Source of the DNA: an uncultured Curvibacter sp.
GTDB taxonomy: Bacteria > Pseudomonadota > Gammaproteobacteria > Burkholderiales > Burkholderiaceae_C
NCBI GenBank assembly: GCA_903834975.1
Contig: CAILKX010000160.1
Location: 1-60,057 of the forward strand
Direction: 5' to 3'
Length of the DNA: 60,057 nt
Shown here: piece by piece, positions 31,931 through 41,917 of the stretch
Numbering within the stretch: the first letter of the stretch is position 1
How the letters are laid out: the number at the start of each line of letters is the position of its first letter
Translations under genes and position numbers: made by a program
The notes under the pieces: model-generated
Seen by the model: only the letters and a program-made list of their open reading frames with translations
Databases searched by the model: none
Told to the model about the DNA's origin: nothing

Positions 31931-32914
31931 TTAGGCGTCTTCGCGGATTTGGCGTCCGGTGAGTTTTAAAAATAAGTCTTCTAAATTCGCCGGCCGATGC
32001 AAGGTGCGAAAGCTCCCCAAATTGGCCAACGCCGCGAGCAGCGGTTGGGCGGCTCGGGTGTAGAAGAAAACCGTTTCGCCGCTCACTTCGATGCGCTTGG
32101 CCAAGGCGGCCAAGCCCGATGGCGCCGCGTTTTCGGCCAAGGCCAACGCGCCTTGGCCATAGACCTCAATCACTTCGGGTTCCAAGTGTTCGGCGATCAA
32201 ATCGCGCGGCGTTCCTTCGGCTATTTTTTGGCCTTGGTCGATTACCAGCAGGCGGTTGCACAGGCGCTCGGCTTCGTCCATGAAATGGGTCGTTAGCAAG
32301 ATGGATTTGCCTTGTTGCAGCAGGCGTTGCAGCCGCTCCCACATCAAGTGACGGGCTTGGGGGTCAAGACCGGTGGTGGGTTCGTCCAGCATCAGCAGGC
32401 GCGGTTGGTTAACGAGTGCGCGCGCCAAGCTGAGGCGTCGTTTCATGCCGCCGGACAATTCGCCGGGTTTGGCGTTGGCCTTCGCGGTGAGGGCGGCAAA
32501 TTCCAACAGCTCGTCGGCGCGGGCCAGCATCGCGCGGCGGCTCAGTCCAAAGTAGCGGCCATAAACCACGAGGTTTTCCACGCAACTGAAGTCGGGGTCG
32601 AGGGTGTCAAATTGGCTCACCACCCCGAGCTGGCTTTTGATGGCCAAAGCCTGTTCGGGCATCTCCAGACCAAAGGCGGTGATGCGGCCAGAGTCGGGCG
32701 TGGTCAGGCCCAAGCACATGCGCAAGGTGGTGGTTTTGCCCGCGCCATTGGGCCCAATCACGCCCAAGCATTCACCGGGGGCAATCTGAAAAGACAAGTC
32801 TTTCACGGCGTGGTGAGTGCCGAAATGCTTGTTCAAAAGGGAGGCTTCAAACAGAGGCGCCTGGGATAAAGGCGTTGAAGCGGCAAGAGGGGCTTGGGCG
32901 GCGGTGTTGGACAT
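31931..32914 (-). CDS. ABC transporter ATP-binding protein (NodI-like)
   Basis: About 327 residues. Walker A GPNGAGKTTT, signature LSGGMKRRLSLARAL, Walker B LLMLDEPTTGLDPQARH, and H-loop LTTHFMDEAERL are intact. The C-terminal part ends LEDLFLKLTGRQIREDA, typical of NodI/DrrA-type exporters. The ORF extends to 33103, but that would overlap the divergent psd gene, and the ATG at 32914 (MSNTAAQAPL) is the likely start, leaving 40 bp between the divergent genes. Confidence 0.9.
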   Translation of the reverse strand: MSNTAAQAPLAASTPLSQAPLFEASLLNKHFGTHHAVKDLSFQIAPGECLGVIGPNGAGKTTTLRMCLGLTTPDSGRITAFGLEMPEQALAIKSQLGVVSQFDTLDPDFSCVENLVVYGRYFGLSRRAMLARADELLEFAALTAKANAKPGELSGGMKRRLSLARALVNQPRLLMLDEPTTGLDPQARHLMWERLQRLLQQGKSILLTTHFMDEAERLCNRLLVIDQGQKIAEGTPRDLIAEHLEPEVIEVYGQGALALAENAAPSGLAALAKRIEVSGETVFFYTRAAQPLLAALANLGSFRTLHRPANLEDLFLKLTGRQIREDA

Positions 32915-32954
32915 GGGGGCGTGCAAAGTGAGGCGCCCATTGTCGCGGAATAAA

Positions 32955-33857
32955 ATGGCTGTTTTGAGGGTGATTGACTTGCTAAATCGACTCGCGGTGC
33001 TGCCGCAATACCTGCTGCCCCAATTGGCTTTGACGCGCTTTGCGGGCTGGGTGGCGACGCGCCGCTGGGGCGGGGTGACGCATTGGATCATCCGTGACTT
33101 CATCAGCCGCTACGGCGTCAACATGCAAGAAGCGGAGCGCCCCCAGCCCAGCGATTACGCCACCTTCAACGAATTCTTTACCCGTGCTTTGAAGCCCGGT
33201 TCGCGGCCGCTGGCTGACAGCGCTTTTGTGTGCCCGGTGGACGGTGCGATCAGCCAGATCGGGCCCATTGAAGGCGATCAAATTTTTCAAGCCAAGGGCC
33301 ACCGTTACAGCACCCAGGCGTTGTTGGGTGGGGATGCCGATTTGGCGAAAACCTTTGAAAACGGCGAGTTCGCGACAATTTACCTGAGCCCACGTGACTA
33401 CCACCGCATTCACATGCCCTGCGCCGGCCGTTTGCGGCGCATGGTGCACGTGCCAGGCGATTTGTTTTCCGTCAACCCAACGACCGCACGGGGCGTGCCC
33501 GGCCTGTTTGCGCGCAATGAGCGCGTGGTGTGTGCGTTTGAATCGTTGGTGGATCCCCACTTGACGTTTGTGTTGGTGCTGGTGGGCGCGACGATTGTCG
33601 GCAGCATGGCGACGGTTTGGCATGGCGTGGTGAACCCGCCGCGCCCCGGACAAATTCGTGTTTGGGATTATTCGGGTCCACAAGCGGGCGCGCCCATCGT
33701 CCTCCAAAAAGGCGAGGAAATGGGTCGCTTCTTGTTGGGCTCCACGGTGGTGATGCTGTTCCCCGCCAACACCCTGTTGTTCAACCCCGAGTGGTGCGCC
33801 GCGCTGCCCGTCAGAATGGGCGAATCGATGGGACAAAACGGGGCCCATGCCCGCTGA
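32955..33857 (+). CDS. psd: Phosphatidylserine decarboxylase proenzyme
   Basis: About 300 residues. Converts phosphatidylserine to phosphatidylethanolamine at the inner membrane. [12 protein letters not shown] opens the domain, [11 protein letters not shown] and [13 protein letters not shown] are conserved, and FLLGSTVVM carries the LGST site where self-cleavage forms the pyruvoyl group on Ser. The ATG at 32955 is preferred to the ORF start at 32817 because of the divergent NodI-like gene; GTG 32970 is an alternative. purT follows after 29 bp. Confidence 0.93.
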   Translation: MAVLRVIDLLNRLAVLPQYLLPQLALTRFAGWVATRRWGGVTHWIIRDFISRYGVNMQEAERPQPSDYATFNEFFTRALKPGSRPLADSAFVCPVDGAISQIGPIEGDQIFQAKGHRYSTQALLGGDADLAKTFENGEFATIYLSPRDYHRIHMPCAGRLRRMVHVPGDLFSVNPTTARGVPGLFARNERVVCAFESLVDPHLTFVLVLVGATIVGSMATVWHGVVNPPRPGQIRVWDYSGPQAGAPIVLQKGEEMGRFLLGSTVVMLFPANTLLFNPEWCAALPVRMGESMGQNGAHAR

Positions 33858-33886
33858 TTTTTAATTTATTTTTTTTCAAAGACCAC

Positions 33887-35176
33887 ATGACCACGCTTGG
33901 AACCCCCCTCTCGTCATCTGCCACCAAAGTCATGTTGCTCGGTTCGGGCGAATTGGGCAAAGAGGTGTTGATCGCTTTGCAACGCCTCGGCGTTGAAACC
34001 ATCGCGGTAGACCGTTACGACAACGCGCCCGGCCAGCAAGTGGCTCACCATGCCCGCACCATCACCATGAGCGACCCCGCTCAATTGAAGGCCCTGATTG
34101 AAGCCGAGCAGCCTGACTGGGTGGTGCCCGAAATCGAGGCCATTGCCACGCCCACGCTGGAGGCTTTGGAGGCCGCTGGCACGGTTCGCGTGGTGCCGAC
34201 GGCGCGTGCCGCACGCTTGACAATGGACCGGGAAGGCATCCGCCGGCTTGCCGCCGAAACCTTAAAATTGCCCACCAGCCCTTATCGTTTTTGCGACTCT
34301 CTGGCCGAGTTGCAAGCAGCCATTGACGGTCACGGCAACGGTGAAGGCCTTGAAGGCGGCGAGGGCGGTGTGGGCGGCGTGGGTTATCCCTGCATCGTCA
34401 AACCCGTGATGAGCAGCTCGGGCAAAGGGCAAAGCAAAATTGACGGCCCCGCAGCGGTGGCGAAGGCTTGGGACTACGCCATGGCCGGGGGTCGCGTGCA
34501 GGGTGGCCGCGTGATTGTGGAAGGCTTTATTGATTTCGACTATGAAATTACCTTGCTGACCGTGCGTGCCCAAAGCCCAGAAAAGGGCATGGGCATTCAA
34601 ACTTATTTTTGTGAGCCCATCGGCCACGTGCAAGTCAACGGCGATTACGTCGAAAGTTGGCAGCCCCAGCGCATGACCCCCAAGGCCTTGGCCGCGGCCC
34701 AACACGTCGCTAAAACCGTCACCGACAATTTGGGCCAAGGCGTGGATGGGCAACCCGGTGGCATGGGTTTGTATGGGGTTGAGTTGTTCGTCAAGGGCGA
34801 CAACGTTTGGTTCAGCGAAGTCAGCCCGCGTCCGCACGACACGGGCTTGGTGACTTTGTGCACACAAAACCAAAGCGAGTTTGAACTGCATGCCCGCGCC
34901 ATTTTGGGCTTGCCGGTCGATACCCGCTTGCGCAACCCCGGCGCCAGCGCGGTCATTTACGGCGGCGTGGACGCCGCAGGCATTTCCTTTGACGGCATCG
35001 ACGAAGCGCTGGCTCTGCCCGACACCGACATCCGCTTGTTCGGCAAACCCGAAAGCTTTGTCAAACGCCGCATGGGCGTGGCCTTGGCCCGAGGTTCGGC
35101 CGGCAGCACCGAGACCGACTCGGCGCGCGCCACCGCCAAATTGGCCGCCTCCAAAGTCAAGCCACGCGCTGCATAA
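33887..35176 (+). CDS. purT: Formate-dependent phosphoribosylglycinamide formyltransferase
   Basis: 429 residues. An ATP-grasp enzyme that uses formate and ATP to formylate GAR in purine synthesis without folate. [20 protein letters not shown] begins the N-domain; [17 protein letters not shown] is the ATP-binding loop; [16 protein letters not shown] is the metal and substrate region. Between the RFCDSLAEL helix and YPCIVKP there is a glycine-rich insertion of about 16-20 residues ([19 protein letters not shown]) that E. coli PurT lacks. The ORF start at 33617 lies inside psd and is rejected. The ATG at 33887 has no obvious Shine-Dalgarno sequence. Confidence 0.95.
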   Translation: MTTLGTPLSSSATKVMLLGSGELGKEVLIALQRLGVETIAVDRYDNAPGQQVAHHARTITMSDPAQLKALIEAEQPDWVVPEIEAIATPTLEALEAAGTVRVVPTARAARLTMDREGIRRLAAETLKLPTSPYRFCDSLAELQAAIDGHGNGEGLEGGEGGVGGVGYPCIVKPVMSSSGKGQSKIDGPAAVAKAWDYAMAGGRVQGGRVIVEGFIDFDYEITLLTVRAQSPEKGMGIQTYFCEPIGHVQVNGDYVESWQPQRMTPKALAAAQHVAKTVTDNLGQGVDGQPGGMGLYGVELFVKGDNVWFSEVSPRPHDTGLVTLCTQNQSEFELHARAILGLPVDTRLRNPGASAVIYGGVDAAGISFDGIDEALALPDTDIRLFGKPESFVKRRMGVALARGSAGSTETDSARATAKLAASKVKPRAA

Positions 35177-35255
35177 AGCCGCCGCCCTTGTCCGTTCTGG
35201 CAGGCAGGGACAGCCCTAATGGGCAACGGGGCCGCCAAACCGTAAAGTGGGGCTG

Positions 35256-36443
35256 ATGAACCGCCCTGTCTCACCCGCCCCCAACCCCTTCTTCTTGCCC
35301 GAACATGAAATGCTGCGCAGTACGTTGCGCCGCTTCATCAACGAGCGGGTTTTGCCATTCGCCAACTCCTGGGAAGAATCGGGTTTTGTGCCCCGCGAGG
35401 TGCTGCGTGAAATGGGCGACCTCGGCCTGTTTGGATTGCGCTACCCGACTGAATACGGCGGTAGCGAACTCGACACCTTGGCCACGGTGGTCTTGGCCGA
35501 AGAACTCGGGCGCTCGACCTTTGGGGGCTTTGCGGTGACGGTCTTGGTGCACACCGACATGGCCAGTCCGCATTTGTTTCATGCGGGAACCCCTGAACAA
35601 AAAGCCCGCTATTTGCCCGACCTCATTGCGGGCCGCAAAATCGCCGCCGTTGCGATGACCGAAGCCGATGCGGGCTCTGACTTGGCGGGCATGCGCAGCA
35701 CGGCACACCGCGACGGCGATGAGTGGGTGCTGAATGGCAGCAAGATGTACATCACCAATGGCGTGCAGGGCGACGTCTTCTTCGTCGCTGCCAAGACGCC
35801 CGACCCTTCGAATGGAACGGGCCAAGACGCCAAGCGCAGCCGCAACTTGTCCATGTTCATTGTGGAGAAAGGCACCCCTGGATTTTCCGTGGCGCGGCCT
35901 TTGAAAAAACACGGCTGGCTTTGCAGCGACACGGCCGAGTTGCACTTTGACAACTGCCGCCTGCCCGCTGAGAACTTGCTGGGCGAGCGGGGTCAGGGGT
36001 TTTATGCCTTGATGAAAAACCTACAAAACGAGCGAATTGTGTTGGGCGCGCAGGCCATGGGTGAAGCCAGCAAGGCCATTGAACTCACGCTCGATTGGGT
36101 GACCCAGCGACAGGCTTTTGGCGCCGCCTTGTGGGACAAGCAGGTGATTCGCCAAACCTTGGCCAAACGGTTGGCACAAGTCGAAGCGGCCAAGGCCTTG
36201 GTCTATCAAACGGCATGGCGCGATGCGCAAGGACAAAGCGTGGTCCAAGAAGTCTCGATGATCAAGGCGCTGTGTGGCACCTTGGTGAACGAGGTGCTGT
36301 ACGATTGTTTGCAGTTCCACGGGGGCATGGGCTATTTGCGCGAAACCCCGATCGAGCGCATGGCCCGCGATGCCCGCATCCAAGCCATTGGCGGGGGTGC
36401 CACCGAAGTCATGCTGGAAGAAGTGGCCAAACGGATGGTCTAA
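35256..36443 (+). CDS. Acyl-CoA dehydrogenase
   Basis: About 395 residues, three-domain ACAD fold. AAVAMTEADAGSDLAGMRSTA is the FAD-side signature and FHGGMGYLRETPIERMARDARI the C-terminal signature. The end reads IGGGATEVMLEE, so the Glu of the medium-chain YEGT motif is absent. A Glu in NERIVLG sits where isovaleryl- and long-chain dehydrogenases keep their catalytic base. Substrate unknown. The start is ATG 35256, preferred to GTG 35247. No partner electron-transfer genes are adjacent. Confidence 0.9.
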   Translation: MNRPVSPAPNPFFLPEHEMLRSTLRRFINERVLPFANSWEESGFVPREVLREMGDLGLFGLRYPTEYGGSELDTLATVVLAEELGRSTFGGFAVTVLVHTDMASPHLFHAGTPEQKARYLPDLIAGRKIAAVAMTEADAGSDLAGMRSTAHRDGDEWVLNGSKMYITNGVQGDVFFVAAKTPDPSNGTGQDAKRSRNLSMFIVEKGTPGFSVARPLKKHGWLCSDTAELHFDNCRLPAENLLGERGQGFYALMKNLQNERIVLGAQAMGEASKAIELTLDWVTQRQAFGAALWDKQVIRQTLAKRLAQVEAAKALVYQTAWRDAQGQSVVQEVSMIKALCGTLVNEVLYDCLQFHGGMGYLRETPIERMARDARIQAIGGGATEVMLEEVAKRMV

Positions 36444-36474
36444 AAGAACCCATTAGATGAAATGAACACGGCAT

Positions 36475-36942
36475 ATGAAATCAATCTCGAAACCCATTTT
36501 GAAACCCATTTTCAAATCCACGCTGGCCATGGCGGCTGTCTTGGTCTGGATGCCTTTTTCGGCTTCGGCGCAAACCCCTGCAGGGGCCGCCCAAGCCAAG
36601 GCGCCCGTCACCACAGCGTCGGGTTTGGTATTTGAATCGGTCAAAGAAGGCACCGGCGCCTCTCCGCTGGCCACTGACAGCGTGAAGGTGCACTACCGCG
36701 GCACTTTTTTGGATGGAAAAGAGTTCGACAGTTCCTACAAACATGGTCAAGCAGCCGAGTTTCCTTTGAACCGTGTCATTCCTTGTTGGACCGAAGGCGT
36801 TCAGCTCATGAAGGTGGGCGGCAAAGCGAGACTGACCTGCCCGGCCAACATCGCGTATGGCACGCGCGGCGCGGGGGGGGTCATTCCGCCGAATGCGACT
36901 TTGCACTTCGACATTGAATTGCTCGGCATTGCCGGACGCTAA
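36475..36942 (+). CDS. Periplasmic FKBP-type peptidyl-prolyl cis-trans isomerase
   Basis: 155 residues. Signal peptide with hydrophobic core LAMAAVLVWMPFSASA, probably cleaved after ASA, so the enzyme acts in the periplasm. A single FKBP domain follows, with VKVHYRGTFLDGKEFDSS, FPLNRVIPCWTEGVQLMKVGGKARLTCP and the terminal IPPNATLHFDIELL. It assists folding of exported proteins. Its stop codon overlaps that of the convergent SulP gene by 4 bp. Confidence 0.92.
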   Translation: MKSISKPILKPIFKSTLAMAAVLVWMPFSASAQTPAGAAQAKAPVTTASGLVFESVKEGTGASPLATDSVKVHYRGTFLDGKEFDSSYKHGQAAEFPLNRVIPCWTEGVQLMKVGGKARLTCPANIAYGTRGAGGVIPPNATLHFDIELLGIAGR

Positions 36943-38627
36943 GCTTCTGGCGTTTTGGTCGCATCGGCCGCATTGACCGTTGTACCTGCAGATGCAGCTG
37001 TAGCTGTAACTGTAGCGGTTGTTGCAGCCGCAACGGCGTCTGAGACACTCCAGTAGCAAGCGGGGGCGGTGCCCAAATGGGCTGCCTGGGTTTGGTAGAA
37101 CAAGGCCTCGCGCGGGGCGTCTTTGATGCGTGCCAGCAGCAAGGTGATTTGGTTCTTGTCCAAAAACTGTTTGAACTCGGCCAGTAAGTTGACCGAGGTG
37201 ACATCCAAATTATTGGATTCTTCCAGGCTCATCACCACCGTGGCCACCTTTAGCCTCAAGGCGCGATCGCCGACCCACTTCAAGACCTGTTCAACGTTGG
37301 CAAAAAACAGCGGTTGTTCGGGCCGAACAATGAGCAAATTCTTCGGCACAAGCACTTCGGGGTGGCTGGCGCTGTCGAGGTAGTCGTGCGTGCCGAGCAA
37401 GTGACCCAAGACGGCCACATCGGGTTTGGAGAATTGCTTGAGGGCAACCAGCAAGGACATCAGCACCGCGAGCAGCATGCCAAATTGAACCCCAAAAGCC
37501 AACACGCCGACGGCCGCCACCACCGCGATCCAGGCGTCACGGCCCCAACGCAGGCTGCGAATCAGCGGCATGGGGTTGAGGTGGTCGGACAAAATGCCCA
37601 CCACCACCGCCGCCAAGGCGGCCTTGGGCAGCAGGGCCAGAAAATGACTGGCTTCTAAGAGCAAAACGGCCAAAGCCAAGGCCGTTGCCAAGCCCGTCCA
37701 GCGGCCGGCGACGCCCGTTGATTGGTTGGCCATGCTGGCCGACATGCTGGCACCCACCGGCAATCCTTGTACAAGCCCCGAGACCAAATTGCCGACACCC
37801 AGCGCCAACAATTCCCGGTTGGCGTTCAAGGTGTCGCCTGAACGCGCCGCCAAGGTGCGCACCGCCCCCCAAGATTCGGCGAACACCAGCATCAACAAGG
37901 CAGGCGCCAATTCGGCGGCACGCAGCCATTCATTGCGGCTGAGGTCGGGCAGGCTGAAAGACAAACCACTGAGCTCGATGCGACCGACCAAGGCCACGCC
38001 CTGCCCGCCCCAATCCCAATGCGAAGAGCCTGCCCAAGCCAAAGCCAGCACGACAAATGAAACCGGGATGACTTTCCAGCGCTTGAGCCCATGGAACAGC
38101 AACAGCCACAGCAGCAGCGACACCGCGCTGATGCCCATGCTCAAGTTTTGCCATTCAGGGTGCTGAGCCCACAATTGCGCCAATATCGGCCCGACCGTGG
38201 TGCCGCTGACCGGAACGCCCAGCAGGTGGGGCAGTTGTTTGATCACAATGGTGATCGACAGCCCCAAGGTAAAGCCCCGCATGACCGGTTGGGAGACGAA
38301 CGATCCCAAGAAGCCGGCACGCAGCACCGCCGCCGCTAAAAAAGCCAAACCCGTGAAACCCGCCAAGGCGTAGCCCATGCCCGGACCCCCTTGGGCGGCG
38401 ATGGACGCAAAAATCGCCGCTGCTGAAGAGGTCGGGGCCATGACCGCAAAACGGCTGCTGCCGACCCAGGGGTAAAGACACAACCCGACCAAGGTGGCGA
38501 CCAAGGCGTGAATCGGCGGAACACCTGCAATGGCCGAGTAAGCCACACTTTCAGGCAGCAGCAAGCTGGCGACCGACAGCCCCGCCGCCATGTTCATCAG
38601 GAGGGTGCGGGGGGATATTTTTTCCAT
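36939..38627 (-). CDS. SulP family anion transporter with STAS domain
   Basis: About 562 residues. A membrane domain of about 12-14 helices has the SulP signature early (LLLPESVAYSAIAGVPP) and TGVAGRWTGLATALAL later. A C-terminal STAS domain (about 430-540) contains SNNLDVTSVNLLAEF. It probably transports sulfate, bicarbonate or a dicarboxylate with sodium or protons. After the STAS domain is an odd Ala/Thr/Val-rich tail (VAAATTATVTATAASAGTT) encoded by degenerate hexamers. The ATG at 38627 is used; the TTG at 38642 is the ORF limit. Confidence 0.88.
   Translation of the reverse strand: MEKISPRTLLMNMAAGLSVASLLLPESVAYSAIAGVPPIHALVATLVGLCLYPWVGSSRFAVMAPTSSAAAIFASIAAQGGPGMGYALAGFTGLAFLAAAVLRAGFLGSFVSQPVMRGFTLGLSITIVIKQLPHLLGVPVSGTTVGPILAQLWAQHPEWQNLSMGISAVSLLLWLLLFHGLKRWKVIPVSFVVLALAWAGSSHWDWGGQGVALVGRIELSGLSFSLPDLSRNEWLRAAELAPALLMLVFAESWGAVRTLAARSGDTLNANRELLALGVGNLVSGLVQGLPVGASMSASMANQSTGVAGRWTGLATALALAVLLLEASHFLALLPKAALAAVVVGILSDHLNPMPLIRSLRWGRDAWIAVVAAVGVLAFGVQFGMLLAVLMSLLVALKQFSKPDVAVLGHLLGTHDYLDSASHPEVLVPKNLLIVRPEQPLFFANVEQVLKWVGDRALRLKVATVVMSLEESNNLDVTSVNLLAEFKQFLDKNQITLLLARIKDAPREALFYQTQAAHLGTAPACYWSVSDAVAAATTATVTATAASAGTTVNAADATKTPEA
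36975..37035 (-). repeat. Degenerate hexamer repeats in the SulP tail
   Basis: Plus strand: GCAGATGCAGCTGTAGCTGT and following GTAACTGTAGCGGTTGTTGC, an imperfect 6-bp periodicity that encodes the Ala/Thr/Val tail. Confidence 0.5.
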
Positions 38628-38662
38628 GAAACGAGCGGTCAAACTGTCAGGTGGTCAACTGG

Positions 38663-39127
38663 TCAATAAGGGTTTTTAAAACCCAGCGCACCCAGCAGAA
38701 AAATTTCCAGGGCTTCCATTTCAAAGGCATCCCGCTCGTTGGTTTCGTGGTCGTAGCCGGCGGCGTGCAGGGTGCCATGAACCAACAAATGCGCGTAATG
38801 CGCCGCCAGTGTTTTGCCTTGTTCTTTGGCCTCTCTCGCCACCACCGGGGCGCAGAGCACCAAATCGGCCATCAGCAGGGGGGCTGTTGGGGGCCGCGCA
38901 TAGTCAAAGGTCAAGACATTGGTGGCGTGGTCTTTTTGACGGTAACTGAGGTTCAAGGCGCGCCCTTCTGCTTCATCGACGATGCGAACGGTCATTTCAG
39001 CATCGAACGGCAAAGCGTGGCGCAAGTAGCGGATCACACGGCGTCGAGGAAGCGCCAAACGGTGACGCTTGGCATCGCTTAGTTTGGCAAATTGGAGCGA
39101 CAAGCTCAACTCAGGAAGGCGCTTCAT
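38663..39127 (-). CDS. ybeY: Endoribonuclease YbeY (rRNA maturation RNase)
   Basis: About 154 residues. The zinc motif [11 protein letters not shown] is intact, as are [27 protein letters not shown] features. YbeY matures 16S rRNA ends and takes part in ribosome quality control. The ORF extends to a TTG at 39232 inside phoH, but the ATG at 39127 matches the family start ([14 protein letters not shown]). The sequence before this ATG is pyrimidine-rich and has no Shine-Dalgarno, so translation may be coupled to phoH. Confidence 0.92.
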   Translation of the reverse strand: MKRLPELSLSLQFAKLSDAKRHRLALPRRRVIRYLRHALPFDAEMTVRIVDEAEGRALNLSYRQKDHATNVLTFDYARPPTAPLLMADLVLCAPVVAREAKEQGKTLAAHYAHLLVHGTLHAAGYDHETNERDAFEMEALEIFLLGALGFKNPY

Positions 39128-39164
39128 AAAGGGGTAAAGGGGAAGGGGCAAGTCAAAGAGCAAA

Positions 39165-40133
39165 TTAAGCAGGGCTGGCGCCGGCAGCGGAACGCCGCGG
39201 TGCACTGCTGGCGGCGTCGTAGGCGTCCACAATGCGCGCCACCAAGGGATGGCGCACCACGTCGGCGCTGGTGAAGCGGGTGACTGCGATGCCTTTCACA
39301 CGCTTCAAAATGCGCTCGGCTTCGATCAAGCCACTCGGTGCGCCTTTGGGCAGGTCGATCTGACTCACGTCGCCCGTCACCACCGCTTTGGCGCCAAAGC
39401 CAATGCGCGTCAAAAACATCTTCATTTGCTCGGGGGTGGTGTTTTGCGCCTCGTCCAAAATCACAAAAGCGTTGTTCAACGTGCGCCCGCGCATGAAGGC
39501 CAGCGGGGCAATTTCCAAGGCATTGCGCTCAAAGGCCTTCATCACTTTGTCGTAACCCATGAGCTCATAAAGTGCGTCGTACAAGGGGCGCAAATAAGGG
39601 TCGACCTTTTGCGTTAAATCGCCCGGTAAAAAGCCCAAGCGCTCACCGGCTTCAACGGCGGGGCGCGTCAAGACGATGCGCTGCACGGCGCTGCGCTCCA
39701 GCGCATCCACCGCGCAGGCGACGGCCAAATAGGTTTTGCCGGTCCCGGCGGGGCCGATGCCAAAGGTGATGTCGTGGGTGGCGATGTTGTCCAGGTAAAC
39801 GCTTTGGTTGGGCGTTCGGGCGCGCAAATCGGTGCGCCGGGTGCTCAAGGGGGAGGCCGCAGCCGAAGCTTCGTTCAGTGCCTTGTCACCGGCCAGCATG
39901 AGCTGCACGGTGTCGGCTTCGATCGGGCGCTCGGCCATTTCGTAAAGGGCTTGCAGCACCTCCATCGCTTGCGTGGCTTTGGCCTTGGGGCCATCGACCT
40001 TGAACTGTTCGTGCCGGTGGGCAATGTTGACTTGTAAGCCGACTTCGATGGTGCGCAAATGGGCATCCATGGGGCCGCACAAATGGCCCAAACGAAGGTT
40101 GTTGTGCGGAGTGAAGGTGTGTCTAACAATCAA
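39165..40133 (-). CDS. PhoH family ATPase (PhoH/YbeZ-like)
   Basis: 322 residues. Walker [12 protein letters not shown], Walker [11 protein letters not shown], and the family stretches [17 protein letters not shown] and [10 protein letters not shown] are present. YbeZ-type PhoH proteins work with YbeY in ribosome maturation, and the ybeZ-ybeY order is conserved here (37-bp gap to the chosen ybeY start). The start is a TTG (40133) preceded by GGAATT; the N-terminal [17 protein letters not shown] agrees with homologues I know. Confidence 0.92.
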   Translation of the reverse strand: MIVRHTFTPHNNLRLGHLCGPMDAHLRTIEVGLQVNIAHRHEQFKVDGPKAKATQAMEVLQALYEMAERPIEADTVQLMLAGDKALNEASAAASPLSTRRTDLRARTPNQSVYLDNIATHDITFGIGPAGTGKTYLAVACAVDALERSAVQRIVLTRPAVEAGERLGFLPGDLTQKVDPYLRPLYDALYELMGYDKVMKAFERNALEIAPLAFMRGRTLNNAFVILDEAQNTTPEQMKMFLTRIGFGAKAVVTGDVSQIDLPKGAPSGLIEAERILKRVKGIAVTRFTSADVVRHPLVARIVDAYDAASSAPRRSAAGASPA

Positions 40134-40198
40134 GCTGATAATTCCAGTTGTGCGTATTCATAAACCCCCAATGATAGGCAAACCAAGATCGGCAAAAC

Positions 40199-40777
40199 AT
40201 GATTGGCAAAATAGTGGGCACTTTGGTGCACAAGCATCCTCCGCAAATTTTGGTGGACTGCCACGGGGTCGGCTACGAGATCGACGTGCCCATGAGCACC
40301 TTCTACAACTTGCCTGCTTTGGGCGAGTCGGTCGCCTTGCTGACCCATTTTGTGGTGCGCGAGGACGCTCAGCTTCTGTATGGTTTTGCGACGCCCGCTG
40401 AGCGGGAGGCCTTCCGACAATTGATCAAAATTTCAGGCGTAGGACCGCGCATGGCCCTGAGTGTGTTGTCGGGTTTGAGCCTGACGGAACTGGCCCAAGC
40501 CGTGAGCAGCCAAGACGCCGCCCGCCTCACCAAGGTGCCCGGCGTCGGTAAAAAAACCGCCGAGCGTTTGTTGTTGGAGCTCAAAGGCAAATTGGGCCCC
40601 GACCTGAACCTGCCGAACCAAGCAGGACAAGGCAGCGACAACCAAGGCGACATTCAACAAGCCTTGCTGGCGCTGGGGTACAACGACCGAGAGGCCGCTG
40701 CTGCCCTGAAGGCATTGCCGGCGGAGGTGGGGGTGTCTGAGGGCATCAAATTGGCCTTGAGGGCGTTGGCAAAATGA
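40199..40777 (+). CDS. ruvA: Holliday junction branch migration protein RuvA
   Basis: 192 residues. The N-terminal OB domain starts [18 protein letters not shown]; two helix-hairpin-helix motifs follow ([20 protein letters not shown] and [20 protein letters not shown]), then a flexible linker and the C-terminal RuvB-interaction domain ([13 protein letters not shown]). Recognises four-way junctions for RuvB. The end overlaps the ruvB start by 4 bp (ATGA). Confidence 0.97.
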   Translation: MIGKIVGTLVHKHPPQILVDCHGVGYEIDVPMSTFYNLPALGESVALLTHFVVREDAQLLYGFATPAEREAFRQLIKISGVGPRMALSVLSGLSLTELAQAVSSQDAARLTKVPGVGKKTAERLLLELKGKLGPDLNLPNQAGQGSDNQGDIQQALLALGYNDREAAAALKALPAEVGVSEGIKLALRALAK

Positions 40778-41856
40778 GCATACAAACCGATGATTTTTTG
40801 ATGCCCGAAAACGGCGGCGGTCTTGGTGCCAGCGCAGCCCGGGTGATTGCCTCGGCCCCGGAATCGGTCCGCGAAGAAGCCATTGAACGCGCGCTGCGAC
40901 CCAAGTTGCTCGATGACTATGTGGGTCAAACCAAGGTGCGTGAACAGCTCGACATCTTCATTGGCGCGGCGCGCAAGCGCTCCGAGGCGCTGGACCATGT
41001 GCTGTTGTTTGGTCCGCCGGGTTTGGGCAAAACCACCCTCAGCCACATCATTGCGGCGGAGTTGGGCGTGAACCTTCGGCAAACCAGCGGCCCGGTGTTG
41101 GAGAAGCCCAAAGACCTGGCCGCGTTGTTGACGAATCTCGAAAAGAATGATGTGCTGTTCATCGACGAAATTCACCGCCTCTCCCCCGTGGTTGAAGAAA
41201 TTTTGTACCCCGCATTGGAGGACTACCAGATCGACATCATGATTGGCGAAGGACCCGCAGCGCGCAGCATCAAGCTCGACCTGCAGCCCTTCACCTTGGT
41301 GGGCGCGACCACCCGCGCCGGCATGTTGACCAACCCGCTGCGCGACCGCTTTGGCATCGTCGCGCGGCTGGAGTTTTACACCACAGAAGAATTGCAACGC
41401 ATCGTGCACCGCAGCGCGGGCTTGCTCAACACCCCGATTGATGAAGAAGGGGCGTTTGAGATGGCGCGTCGTTCTCGGGGCACCCCACGCATTGCCAATC
41501 GCTTGTTGCGCCGTGTGCGTGACTATGCGGAGGTCAAGGGCGATGGCCGCATTACCCGCGCCATCGCCGAGGCGGCGTTGACCATGCTCGACGTCGATCC
41601 GCAGGGCTTTGACGTGATGGACCGCAAGTTATTGGAAGCCGTGATTCACCGCTTTGACGGCGGCCCGGTGGGGCTCGACAACATCGCGGCCAGCATTGGT
41701 GAAGAGCCCGGCACCATCGAAGATGTGATTGAGCCCTACCTGATTCAACAAGGCTATTTGCAGCGCACCCCACGCGGCCGCATGGCCACCTTGGCGGCAT
41801 TTCGCCATTTGGGGGTCACGCCTTCTAAGCAGGCGACGGATTTATTTGGGGGCTGA
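40774..41856 (+). CDS. ruvB: Holliday junction DNA helicase RuvB
   Basis: 360 residues. AAA+ motor: [18 protein letters not shown], Walker [13 protein letters not shown], Walker [16 protein letters not shown], sensor region [19 protein letters not shown], and the winged-helix C-terminus with [14 protein letters not shown]. Drives branch migration with RuvA. No ruvC gene is adjacent. Followed by a 61-bp gap to the convergent phosphatase gene that has two short dyads (CAGG/CCTG and CTGAAA/TTTCAG). Confidence 0.97.
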   Translation: MSIQTDDFLMPENGGGLGASAARVIASAPESVREEAIERALRPKLLDDYVGQTKVREQLDIFIGAARKRSEALDHVLLFGPPGLGKTTLSHIIAAELGVNLRQTSGPVLEKPKDLAALLTNLEKNDVLFIDEIHRLSPVVEEILYPALEDYQIDIMIGEGPAARSIKLDLQPFTLVGATTRAGMLTNPLRDRFGIVARLEFYTTEELQRIVHRSAGLLNTPIDEEGAFEMARRSRGTPRIANRLLRRVRDYAEVKGDGRITRAIAEAALTMLDVDPQGFDVMDRKLLEAVIHRFDGGPVGLDNIAASIGEEPGTIEDVIEPYLIQQGYLQRTPRGRMATLAAFRHLGVTPSKQATDLFGG

Positions 41857-41917
41857 GTTCAAGGGACTCAGGCGCCCTGAAACTGAACTTCATTTCAGCC
41901 GCGTGGTCGTTCGAAAC

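Noticed and set aside
32982-33848. 288-aa minus-strand ORF inside psd
   Set aside because: Antisense to a full-length phosphatidylserine decarboxylase with intact motifs.
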